64,000 nt of DNA, taken from contig NC_041788.1 of the NCBI RefSeq assembly GCF_900090045.1, forward strand, positions 2,141,501 to 2,205,500, written 5' to 3'. Under the pieces are notes generated by a model. That model ran no database searches, was not told where the DNA came from, and saw only the letters and a program-made list of their open reading frames with translations. A program made the translations under genes and the position numbers. Positions within the stretch are counted from its first letter, which is position 1, and each line of letters begins with the position of its first letter. Positions 36,371 to 49,200 of the stretch are shown here, one piece after another. Origin of the DNA: Plasmodium malariae (Eukaryota > Apicomplexa > Aconoidasida > Haemosporida > Plasmodiidae).

Positions 36371-36688
36371 CTATTGATTAAACCAGTTAAACGCTCTTTC
36401 AATTTCTTTACAAGCCTATAAAGTGAAATAGTATATAAGTCGTATATGATAAGGTGTTATACATATTTTGTAACGCGTAGCATGTGTATAAATATGTCGA
36501 ATATACGTATATATATATGTATACACCTATACATGTATGCATGTGGGCATAGGTGCTCATTATTATAAAAACCTTTTAAGAATTATGAAAATTAAAAAAG
36601 ACGATTACCTGAATTAAATCGATAGATGTGCAATCCAAGTACGAGCTAAAGGCCTTTATCAGCAAACACATCATTACGCATAAATGCT
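36371..36688 (-). CDS. 3' exons of a small spliced gene, function unknown
   Basis: Two exons on the minus strand fit cleanly. 36688-36609 (acceptor TTTTTCAG, donor GTAATCG) encodes HLCVMMCLLIKAFSSYLDC followed by TSIDLIQ. 36415-36371 (acceptor TTTATAG) encodes ACKEIERAFNWFNQ and a stop. The intron is 36608-36416. The phrase is helical and protein-like. Its first exon must end with one base of a codon and lie upstream (36690-37200); I could not place it with confidence. A candidate ATG at 36883 reads MYLIIMGQYFIKNK but its donor is out of phase. No family is recognised. It lies between the 3' ends of the P4-ATPase and the giant gene, where it is easily missed. Confidence 0.5.
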
Positions 36689-37219
36689 CTGAAAAAGAAC
36701 CACATGCATACATTCATATGTTTGTATATATATGTTTACATATGTGTGTATATATGTGTGCACATAATTGTGTGTATATGTATATATATATGCATATGTG
36801 TGTGTACACATATGTGTGTTATTTTAAAATAATAAGCTGCACTTATTTTTAATAAAATATTGTCCCATAATAATTAAGTACATTTTGCAGCTACTTTTTA
36901 CAATTTTTTTTTTTTTTTCATTCAATTATTATTAATTTTCTTTTTTTTTTAACTTAAATTCCTTGTTTCGAATATAAAATTCAGTGGTATATTAACGCTG
37001 ACCGAATGGTAGTTGTAATTTTTTAAGTAGGAAGTATTTTGGTGGAGCAACACTGCACTATAGCCCGCCTACGAATGAATAAGTAAAAATGTCCGAGTAT
37101 AACGGAGATATAACATTATATATATGTATATATATATGTGTATGTATGTATGTATGTATTATGTATGTGTGCGTATGGGATAACAATTCTATTAGAAGGA
37201 AGTTAAAACTGGAATTAGG
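36689..37219. other. Short spacer downstream of the giant gene
   Basis: It holds TA/GT-rich low complexity (36720-36815), T-runs at 36906-36920 and 36941-36950, and probably the unplaced 5' exon(s) of the small minus-strand gene. Nothing else is supported. Confidence 0.5.
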
Positions 37220-40200
37220 TTACATTACCATAATGTACTTATCAACGTTATTGGGGCAAATAAAAATATTATCTCCAATCCACGGGAATGAATGTTTATA
37301 CTTTTTCGAAATATATTTTTGCTTCATATATTTAATGTACATTTTTTGCCTTTTATATATGTGTACTAGTGTTCTAATATCCTGATCATATGTGTAAGTA
37401 TTATTAGAAACACTATTAATAAGGAAAGCATCGCCTCTGAATATGCTGTTAATATTCTTCCTTTTCCTTACACAATTTTTAGCAAAATTTACCCAAACGT
37501 TTCTATATTTTGAACATTTGTAATCACTCATTATAAAGTTGTTACTCTTGTCATACAGCTTATATAATTTTTTACTAATACTTTTATCATAGTCTATTTT
37601 TTGAATTAATTTATTGTGTATTTTCCTTAATTTTTTACTATTTTTAAAAGAATGTTTTTTCCAATTATTCTTTTTATTTCTACTTAAAGGTATGGAAGTG
37701 CCTACCGTTATATCGATATCCCCTTCAGAACCTTCAGAAGAACAATTTTTGTAGCATTTGTTGGAGTAAATTTCTTCCTCTTCTTGCTTTTCTTCATCAA
37801 ATATATATATTGGTTTGTGTAAGTAGAAGGAACAGTGTATATAGTCATTGTCCTTATCATCATTTGCTTCACTAAAATCGCTAGTATCATAATAATCCGA
37901 ATTAAAAGAACAGCGTGAGCTGTTATATTCGTTATTTAAAGGATCATCATCTCTATTATCTTTAAATTTTTCGTTTTGCATAAATAACAAATCATTTGAA
38001 CTCTCATAGAATTCGTATATGTTGTCTCCTATCATTTCTTCACCATACATTTTTTCCATTTCTTCCATTTGATTTCCATATATTTTTTCTACTCCTTTTT
38101 TACTACTGTTTCTTTTATCTTCCGCATTTTTGCTACCCCTCAGCAGCATAAATGAATTATAACCCCTGGAGTTGTTAACATTCTCGTTTACGTGCTTGAT
38201 AGTATCTTCCTCCACCCAATGTCCATTCAGTTCAAAATCTGATGAAGTTTCTACTTCTATATCGGCGTAGTCATGCAACTGATATGATGATTCGTTCACT
38301 TTCTGTTCTCTGTCTTTACTATTAAAATTTAGATTACCATTTACATGATCATGTATGCGATCATTTATATGATAATTTACATGACTTGCATGAAGAATGC
38401 TTTTTTCTTTTTGTGAGTAACTCCTTTCTTCTTTCCTTCCATTAGCATATTTCTTTATTTCCCCCTTTAAATAATTATCTTTAAAATTATTGTTATAAAA
38501 AAGAGAAATAAATTTATTTAATGTACTTTTATTATATGATTCCGCATAGTAATTAGTATGTATTGTAAACTCTCTGTATACAATGTGGTTAAACTCGATA
38601 ATATTTTTCTTCCTAAACTTTTCATATGTTATTGAATCATTTCTTAACAAAGATTGATTATTTAAAAAATTTATGAGAACATTATATAAATTAATCGTTT
38701 CTGAGGGTTTAGAAAAGTCTTTTATTCTTTCTTCATGTGAATCTTTCATAAAGCATTTTTCGTATATCTCATCAATATTTTTTTTTTTTCTTTTCTTTTT
38801 TTTTTTTTTTTTGCACATTTTTCCTTTCCATTTGCGTATTCCTCATTTTCATTTTCATTCCCATTATCCTTCTCTACTTCTTCAATCATTTCCCACTGAG
38901 TATCCTTATCATCATTATAATTCTTACCTGCGTTTCTAGTATTATTACTGTTATGAGTAGGATTCACGTTACAACTTGCTCTGCTATCAATTACATTATT
39001 ACTAGTAACTACACAATTAACATTTTTTTCAATGATATTAGTATCATCTTTTATACACTGCATTTCCTGCTCATCATCTCTTTGCTTGTTCATACCAACA
39101 TCATTTATACTTACATTATTAGAAAGTAGTATATTTTCAGCACTTGTTATATCATATGTTTTTGTATGTTTACTTGTTTCTATCAAATTAGATTTTATCT
39201 CTTTGTTTTTATAAATTTGTAACGTACTAGAATAATCTGTTTCATTTTTCGTCATTATGTAATGATATAATTTCTTGAATTTATTTTCTTCTCTTTGTAC
39301 TTTTATATGATTGTTTACGTAACCAATTGCTTTTAATTGTGGTCCTTTAAGTTTCTTTCTTTTTTTGAAAATATTGTTTACATTATTGTTTTCGCTACTG
39401 CTACTATTACATTTTTTTTTTTTTTTTTTTTTTTCTTCACGCAATAGTACACAAGAAATATTCGTTAAATTTGATGAGTAAAATTGGGCAGGATCTATGG
39501 TCTTGTCATCCTCTTTAGCCTCTTGTGAGTACTTTTTATTATACATCTTCTTTTTTTTGTTAACATTAAATAATTTGTCATATAAAGTAGTTTCTAATTT
39601 TATTATTTCATTTAATTCGTTGCTAATACTAGCATTCCCCTTTATACTTTCGAAAAATTCTATTATCTTTTGGTCTTTTATATTACATTGTATATCATCC
39701 GTAAATTTCATTACTAAACTATTATTATAATTTGGCATAAAAGTTTTTGTAGTATATTTCTGTCTATTCTTATTAATGCATTTAAATGCGTTTATTATGC
39801 TAAATCTTGCAACCTTTTCATTTTCTTCCATTTCTTTTGCTCCTATAGCTACTATGGTTTTTTTACCTTCCCCTTCTTTTGTTGTTTTCCCATCTTTCCT
39901 TTCCTTATATGACAATTCGTTGCATTCATCCAAAGACACTGCTGCCTCAATTTCCCTCTTATGAATAACATTATTATCAAGGTTAAAAAGGTCCTTCTCA
40001 TTTCTATAGTTTTCTATTGTTGCTATATTGTGTAGAGTGTTGAAAAAATGTACACAGTGCAGTTTAAAATATGAACATATCATTTTTATTTCTCTTATAT
40101 AATAAATACTGCCTAGTAGGGAAAAAGGATTAATGTAATGTCCTCTGAATCTTAATATATCAAATAAGGAGTTTAAACTATGCGGTAGAGTAAAATTATA

Positions 40201-43200
40201 AAAAACAGACTTAAGTATTTCATATTCATTACTACCTAAAAATTGTACTAACTTCATATCTATTTTTGCGTAATTTAAATAATTAACAGTTTTGAGAAAT
40301 AGAGTAGTAAAATATCGTATGGAAAAAAGATAGATTATTTTTATAATTTGATTCATAGGATATATAAAACAAGAGAATAAAAAATAAGTATATTTCTTTG
40401 TTCTGTGAACATTTTGGACATATTTCATTTTATATATTTCTTTTCTTCTAACATTAGTATACACATTTTTATTTTTTTTTTTTATGTACGCATTTTTTAA
40501 CCTTAAAATAAAGCAATTTAAAGGTGAATTAAACTCAAAGTGCACATTTCGGTTGAACACATAGTTTACATGAGATTTTTCATATTTATCGCTCTTCCTT
40601 ACCTCCGCTGCAATTGATGTATCATTAATATTGAAATAGGTGCGATCGTTATATACGCAAATATATGATTTTTTCTTCCTTAAAATGTCGAAATGTGTAT
40701 TACTACACTTTTCATAAGCAAAATTTATATTATACATATGTCTATTTTTAAAGCAACTCTTATCACTTGTTGAAGTTATTTTGTCTTCTGGAATTTCATC
40801 CTCCCCATTTTTACTTAGTCTCCTCCTTTTTGTATACTCAGGTACAACGTCATTTTTCTTAGCCCTAAGGCTGCTTTTGTCATCATAGTCTTCACCCGGA
40901 ATATATTCGATTTGGCTCATTTGGTTCATTTGGTTCGTATGGTTCATTTGGTTCGTTTGGTTCGTTTGGTTCATTTGGTCCGTTTGACTCGTTTGGTCCG
41001 TTTGACTCATTTGGTCCGTTTGACTCATTTGGTCCGTATGGTTCATTTGGTGCGTTTGGCTCATTTGGTCCGTATGGTTCATTTGGTGCGTTTGGCTCAA
41101 TTGGTCCGTATGGTTCATTTGGTCCGTTTGACTCATTCGATATATTCGGCTCTTTAGATTATTTTCCACCTTTTCATTTTTTTCTTTTTTTCTTTTCAAG
41201 TCCCATTTTTCATCCTTTTGATGCACTTTCCATTTCTTTGTATTATTTCCCTGTATGCTCTTCTTCCTCTTGTTCTCCTCTTTTTGGCTCCTCTTTGTGC
41301 ACTTAAAATTATAACATCTGTTATGAAAAAATATAGAGGAGTCATAAAAGTTAAGGTTATTATGCCATTCGAAAATGGGTTGTTGTACGATTTCCGATAA
41401 GTAGGTTTTATTCCCATTACTATTATTATTTTCACTAAAAGTATTGTTTAATTGCTGAAAAATGTTTGTATATATTTTGTAAAAATCGTAAACAAGGAGC
41501 TCATTTTTATGAACAAGCGAATCAACACCTTTCATTTTGTCCTTAAAATGGGCACAGTTACAAAAAATGCACATATTTTTTCCCTTAGTACGGGCATTTA
41601 CGTAAATTATGCTCTTTTTTAAATATTGCTTAAAGTAGGAATAGTCCATTTGTTCCTTTAGTTTTATGGGGTAAAAGACTGTATCACTTTTGTAAGAATC
41701 AGCATCTGTAGAAACATACATAAATTCATCATCGCTATGGTTGTTATTGTGCATCTCTTCGTTATGATTCCCTTCGTTTGTCCCTTCGTCTTTACTGCTT
41801 CCACACATGCCACTTCTGGCAGGCATGCCATCTCCTCTATAATTAAAAAATTTGTCATTTATGAAATTGTAAAACTCCATTTTTATATTTTCCTTCAAAT
41901 TAAACCTCTTTCTAAATCTTTTTTCTAATTGGTTGTATAAACTATAATTTATGGGAATATTAGAAAAAATATTTTTACAATTTTTATACAATGTAGAATT
42001 CAGTGTATGACTAAAATGGTTCAATACCTCTCTTAAATGGTTATCGTATTTCTTTAAATTTTTTGGGATCATACAACTCCCTGAATTATCCAAACCCATA
42101 AGGTCAAATGGTAACGTAGTCGTATCAGTGTCAACATGAATATTCATTTTACCCTTTACATATTTTTCACAAAAAATAGAATTGCCTAAATTTTTTTCTG
42201 AGGAAAAATATTTCGATACTATTTCTTTACAAGAGCTGTAATAGTTTCTTTTTTTTCTTCTTCTTCTTCTTTTATCTTCTTTAATATATTGTGTTATAAT
42301 GGAGTTATGACCTTTGAACATTGTATCTCTACTTCGAAAAAAATTTTTTACATTCTTGCAAAAATAGTTCACATTTTTTATTAAAAAAAATTGTTTATTA
42401 GTATTAATAAAATCATCTATTATTATCGAATTGGTAAAATTTTCATATGGGAAGAATTTTTTTTTTTTTTTCTTTTTTAAACGTATAGTAGTACTATCCC
42501 TTCGATTGCTCTTACTAAATGCATAATCTTGAACTTCTTCATTTACATCTCTCAAAAACATTTCATCATCTATATTAAAGTACATCAATTTATTTAGGAC
42601 GTTATCATATATCTGCGTTTTGCTAATAATACCCTTTGCATATTTTACAAAGCCGTTATGAACATCTGATAAGTCTAACCATTTTGCTGTTCTGTCATAT
42701 GACATACAACACATGTAGTCCAAGGTTCCACATAATTCTGATGTACAACTACGTTTTCTACTGATGATGGATTTTCCTTTGTCTTCCACATTGTCATCAT
42801 TATAGTCCTCTCCCACTTCTACCTCCACTTTTTCTTCAGTGCCAAATGAATTGAGGTTCTCCTTTGTATATTTCATATTCTCATCAAAAAGTAATTCTTT
42901 ACCATTACTCGTTCTGCCTCTCTTCCGACAAGCACATGTGAACCCCCTATTTCGTAATAAGCAGTATTCCATATCTAGTATGTGTTCAAATAATGCACAA
43001 TAATCAAAAAGCTTATATTTACGGGTATAAAAACTCTTTTTGCCATTATGATTTCCCTTTAAGGAGTACATTAAAAAGCTGTGAAATATACGATTTGCTA
43101 ATTGATTACTTATTCTCAGTTCGTTCCATGTAAATTTATTTGTTTTCAACAAATTTGTGCAACAACTCCAATAATATAAAAGAAATATACTACTTGGATC

Positions 43201-46200
43201 TTTAATTTTTTTCTTGTATTTCGTAAAAAATTTGGCAAAACTTCTCGCAAAATGGATAACTCCTTCCGATCCAATATTATAATAATCATCTTTAAATAAA
43301 TGCAAATCATTAAAATTATTGGAAATGTATATTTTTTTTTGTTTTAAAAATTTGGGTTCATTTAGTTTGTTATTACATAATATTTTATTTCCATAATTAG
43401 AATTTTCTTGTCCATTGTCATACCTATTTGTAGACAAGAAATTCATACAAGTACTTACTGCATCTGATTTAGGGTTGCAAAGATAATAGATACTACTCTG
43501 TTCATTAACATCTGATGAAATTAAATTGTAGTTAAACAAATGGGGGAGATATTTTTTCCTTCCCTTGAGGTGATTAAGGAGATACATATATTTATAGAGA
43601 AACTGGTTTGTTTTATTCAGATATTTTCCTTTATTATGTCTTATTCGTACCCTTTGACCTTTATTATTAATGTTTATTTGATCAATATTTTTGCCTTGTC
43701 CTTTGTTTTCTGTTCTTTCGACTGAAAGAAGAAGTACATCATCATTTGAATTGTTGCAGCTGTAGCTAATGAAATTTTTACAATAATTTTCAATAAAAGC
43801 AGAATAGTTATTCTTAATTAATTCTAAGGTATCATTAAAACTAATTAAAAAAAAATTTGCATTTAATATTACTATGTGAAACATCATGTTATGTCTAATT
43901 GGTAAAACATAGCTATGAATATAATCAAATTCAATATATGATATTTTAATTAAATTTATTAATTTTGTATACATATTTCTCATTTTTGTAAGCAATTTTT
44001 TTTTGATTTCTTTATTATTAAACGTGTTATATAAAGCACTTTTCATATATTCATATCCATATTTTACAATACTAGAAAGAATATTTTGTTCATTTAAAAC
44101 TATTTTGTATGCTAGATTTGAATACTTTGTTTTATAGCAAACTGTATAATCATTGGGAGCACTGAAATTTCCTAAATGTCTTAGAACATAAGATGGCATA
44201 CAACATTTTACACGATTTAAAGCTATAAGGAATTGAAAAATAAAAGATAGCATTTTGATTGTATAATAAAGTCTTTTTCTTTTATTTATATACCTATTTC
44301 TGTAAAAAGCGTTAAAACAATTTGCATTAATATGCTCTCTCTTATTTATTATAACAAAGAAAAATTCAAGCATATTTAAGTATTGCCCTAAGCAGTTAAT
44401 ATAGAGATAAATGGAACTATTTAATTGATAATATAAAAATAGTGATTGATAAATATTCCATGAATGATCAATAAAAATATTTAATATATCCGAAAAATAT
44501 TCAAACATATATAAATCCTTTAGGTTCTCGAAATATTCCTTCATTATATAACAAAACAAAGTGTTTTCATAATACTTTGTATGTACTAAACGCATATGGG
44601 TAATTTTTGCCGATTCCTTATTTTCACCTATTTTTTTTTCATTATCACTATCATAGCAGTTGTTCCTCAAAAATTGGTGCAGACTTCTCTTCTTTTCAAA
44701 GTTCTCACTTGACTTTATGAACTGCTGCATAATTTCGTCATTAAAATTTACAAACTCGAATTTTCCTACTTCTTCCGGTCCACTTGGAGCATTCATGCCT
44801 GGGTTGGCGCCTCGTTCCTCCCTATCCACGTCTCCCTCTTTGTCTTTATCCATGTTTCCCTCTTTGTCTTTATCCACGTTTCCCTCTTTGTCTTTATCCA
44901 CGTTTCCCTCTTTGCCTTTATCCACGTTTCCCTCTTTGTCAGTGGTATCCCTTTCGCCTCTACCAATAACACCGTTTAATATTCCCTCTTCCGCCGGAAT
45001 TCCCCTGGCCACGGACTTGTCCTTACCCTGTGCCACCTCTCGGAAGAGTTTGTGCATAATTAATGAAATATATTTTGGCGAAAAATCATATTGCATATTA
45101 TGTGCACTGGTATTACATCCACTTGCAGTACTTGCCTGTGCAGTACTTCCACTCGTTGAGATATATGAAAAATGCCCCTTCTTATTTCTCAACTGGTAAA
45201 CTAAACTATAAAAGATGAGCGACTTAACGTTGAAATTGAAATAATTTAAATGGTGAGGATAGTCACTTATGAAAAGAATTTTCAAAATATTTTTGAGATG
45301 TTGCAAATCATTATACTTATTACTAACAAGCTTTTTATCTTTCTCCTTATATAGCTGATCTTTACAACAATATATATTTTGTTTAAGTATAATATGATTA
45401 TTGTTTACGTTTTTCGTACCTTTATTTAATCCTGTATTTTTACTTAAAATCTGTGAATAACTTTTACTGCTTTTGATATGTGCATATATTTTATTTCTAC
45501 TTTCAACACCTTTATATATACAACTATTATTACCTTTTTTTTTCGTTTGTATGTTGTTTTCTACTACTACTTCCTCTTTGCAAACATTTTCATGAATAAT
45601 TTTTTCAAATATGTTTTCTTCCCCTTCTTCCATGCTACTATATTCTTTATCTTTCTGAGGATTGTACTTATGAAATTCTTTCCCTTCCCGTACAATTAAC
45701 CTGTCGAATGATCTCATATTATAATATTTTCCACAATTTAAAAAGAATTTCAAAATATGTGGGATGGGCACAAAAAAGTAATTACATTTTTGTTTTGACG
45801 ATTTGAAGTGTATTCCTTTTATCATCTGTTTCCTCCTCCTCCTTCTCCTCCGCTTTCTTTTCCTCTTATGCTCTCTCTCCCCCTTCTCCTTCGCTTCCAC
45901 CATTTCTTTCATCCCTATCGCTTCTTTTTCTACCATCACCTCCTTTTTTTTTTTTTTGTCAATGACTGTTTTACCATTAGATGACCCATCCAGTAAATCG
46001 GTTTCATCCGAAAATATGAAATTATTAAAATTCTCACTACAAGAATCACTGTTAAAAAAATCGGTAAGTAAGTTGTCTTTAAAAACTTTTGAGTTTTTGT
46101 TTAAGTATTGTACAAAATATTTTTTCTCCTCTGAAGCTTCAATTAATACTTCACTATACCATTCATAAGCATCATCTATTTCTCTGTCTGTTGTTTTGTT

Positions 46201-49200
46201 TTCACTGTAAGAGACACCCTCATGAAGATTTGCATTTCCGCTATTTTCATTTCTGTTTTGATCAAAATATAGCTGGCTCCTTTCGTCCTCGTAATTGCAG
46301 CGTACATCCTCGTTATTGCCGCATACATCCTCGTTATCGCCGCATACATCCTCGTTATTGCCGCATACATCCTCGTTATTGCCGCATACATCCTCGTTAT
46401 TGCCGTACACATCCTCGTTATTGCCGCATACATCCTCGTTATTGCCGTACACATCCTCGTTACCAATTTGTGCAACCTTACTGTTATTACTACCTTTTAA
46501 TTTTTTAATTTTGCAAAATTTTCCCGAATCGTCCTCTTTATTCAGTGAAAGGGAACGTTTTCTCTTCCCTTTAGGATGTCCCGATACGATGTTTTCCCTT
46601 TGATTAACATCTCTTTTGTTCAATACCTTATTTTTATTTTTATTTTTATTTTCTTCTCTGTCTATTTTTCTAAATGCGCGCATTACTTCCTTCTCGAGGG
46701 AGGCATCATCAGCATTGTAGTTTTTTTCTTCATTCATGTTGACATTTATTTGTTCATTCCTGCTGCCTTGATCATGGTGCCTTTCACAGACCGGTTCACT
46801 GTTTTTAGAGTTTGTGGGTTTTCGCTCTTTTTTATTACTGGATTTGCAAATAGGTATGAACTGCTTATTGTAAAAATGAATATCCTGTTGCATATGACAC
46901 TTGTAATGATTGTTCAGATGAAAACTTTCAAATTTGTCTTTTATAAACATATTTTGATAGTTGAAAAAATCATTGGAAAACATAGGATAATAGAGTTTAC
47001 AAGAAATTATTACACAAGCTGCAGCCAAATAGTAAAAGCATTTTCTGATTAGATATGCTGAGGTTTGAATACCACAAAATGTATAAAAGAATTTTTGCCT
47101 ATAGAAATGATTAATTTTATTATAGACTTTAAAATTCACAGTTCCATCTTTAGAGGTTATATACTTTTTAGTTTCAATATATTTTTTATTTATATAATAT
47201 TCTTTTTTCATTAGATATAAAATAAAATTATTTGCTTCATTTATAAAATAAACAGATGATAATGCTGCACTAAAATAGGTTACACAATCCTTATATATTT
47301 TATCATATGTGTAAAATTTATTTAATTCTATGTGCATATCATCATATTTCTTTGTAAATACGCGATATAAGAATTGGTAAAATCTATACTTAAATATAAC
47401 CATATTTAATAATTTCAATGAATATATCTGAATAATATTAGGAAGTTGAAATTTATATATTAAATCATTAATTAAGGAGTATAAATTTACTATTACTTGT
47501 CCGTTAAAATTTTCTAAGGATTTTAACCATACGGTATTTATAACATGACCATATTTACGCAAACTAGCGTAGGTCAGTCTTAATTTTTTAGGATATATTA
47601 CTTTATACAATTTCAGATCTTCCCCTTCATCATTCGTATTACCGTCATTAGTGTTATCTGCGTTATTACTGCTGTTCGCGTTATTATCATTTTCGTCCAT
47701 GTAAAACTTGTTATTATGCTCATAATAATGAATGCATATAAAAGGAATACAACTTTTTAAATTTCTCATAAAAAAATATTTTTTCAATTCACAGAAATGG
47801 GGATTTTTAAGGGGGAAATTAAATAAAACCTTTTCTTTATATAAAGAACTAAATTTATCTGATACGTTATTAAATATTCTATACATATTAAAATGATCTG
47901 CGTTAATATAATTCTTCATATTATGCGGTAAACAATAAATATGTAATCTACTGAAACAATAATATAATATATATAACAGTAAATCGAACGTAAAATTATA
48001 ACAAAATTTATACGCCTCTACATCTTTTAAATAATACTTGTAATCGTTTAAAAAAAAATTAACGTACTCTTTGTATATATGTTTAACTGCCAACGTTCGA
48101 AATCTACTGATACTAGATATGTACAAAACACCTTTGTACACATCATCAAATATGAAGGAGTCTATCATATACTTTTCCTCAATATAAACCTCTTTATTTT
48201 TCAACTCTTTTTCGTCCTTTCCATCCTTTTCTTCTCCTTCTTTATCATGCTCCACTTTCTCCTCTTCATTATTTTTCTTCTTTTTTAAAATACGCTTATA
48301 TAAAAATAAAAACGCTTTATTTAAATTCACCTTTTTGTTATTTAACCCATTGTTATAATAATTTTTCCTTATGTGTGCCTTACTTTCTTTTTTTAACTTG
48401 TTCACGAATTCTAATTTTTTATATACGTCCATACGTATTGTAGGCATCATGTGTATCATATTATCAGGGGAGCTCGTCTTTACGTAGTTATCCTTGCTAT
48501 TCTTCAAGTAGCTTTGTTGTTCCATCTTTTCACTCAAGCTATCCTTTAGATCGTCGTGCAAGCTATGGTTAGACATTAGATGGTCCTTGTTAGCACTGAA
48601 TGCGTCGATTCTATTACTTCTAATATCAAGATTTGGACAGTTAATATCATTCAATTTTTGTTCCTCCTTCTTTTCAGATGCTAATGGAAGTTTTGATAAA
48701 ATAGATCTATCTTGAAGGACATCTCGAACGTCATTTGAAACTCCATCCTCATCGTCATCTGCATCGCCATCTTCAAAATGTTCACTTCTATCATCGTTAA
48801 AATAATACATGTAGCTTGAGAACGGGTTTTGCTGTTCAGAAACATTCCGATCTTTTCTTGTTTCGTTACTTGTTAATATTAATGGAGAGTAACTCCTATT
48901 CCTTTCTTTTTCACCTTCTTCTCCTTCTCCTTCTATTCCATTTAGTATGCTTTCATTTTCACGCAGCTCTTCATCAAATACAGAATTGACAGCTACAACA
49001 GACTTATCTATTAAATTTAGTTTATTGCTACCTTTATTCAGTTCAACATATTTTATATACTTTTTCAAAACATTTTCAACATCATCACCTGCTACACCAT
49101 TAGGTTCCATATCTTTATTTTTTTCATTTGTTTTAACCACATCATTTTGTTCATATGTGCTATTGAGAACATTTAATTTTTTTTCATTTTTCATCTTTTC

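Noticed and set aside
33504..38812. Programmed frameshifting on poly-A tracts
   Set aside because: Three breaks with the same one-base sign near homopolymers fit sequence under-calling better; no stimulatory structure or conserved slip site was seen.
38746..38818. Two separate genes meeting at 38.8 kb
   Set aside because: The second frame has no start context of its own (it begins inside the poly-Lys tract), and both frames share composition and run continuously.
44660..45199. 179-codon + strand ORF with LSTFPSL repeats
   Set aside because: It is the antisense shadow of the GNVDKDKE array and its flanks in the giant minus-strand gene.
46089..46603. + strand ORFs of 139 and 102 codons (RIHPRYC and LLPHTSS repeats)
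   Set aside because: Antisense readings of the GNNEDVC repeat array.
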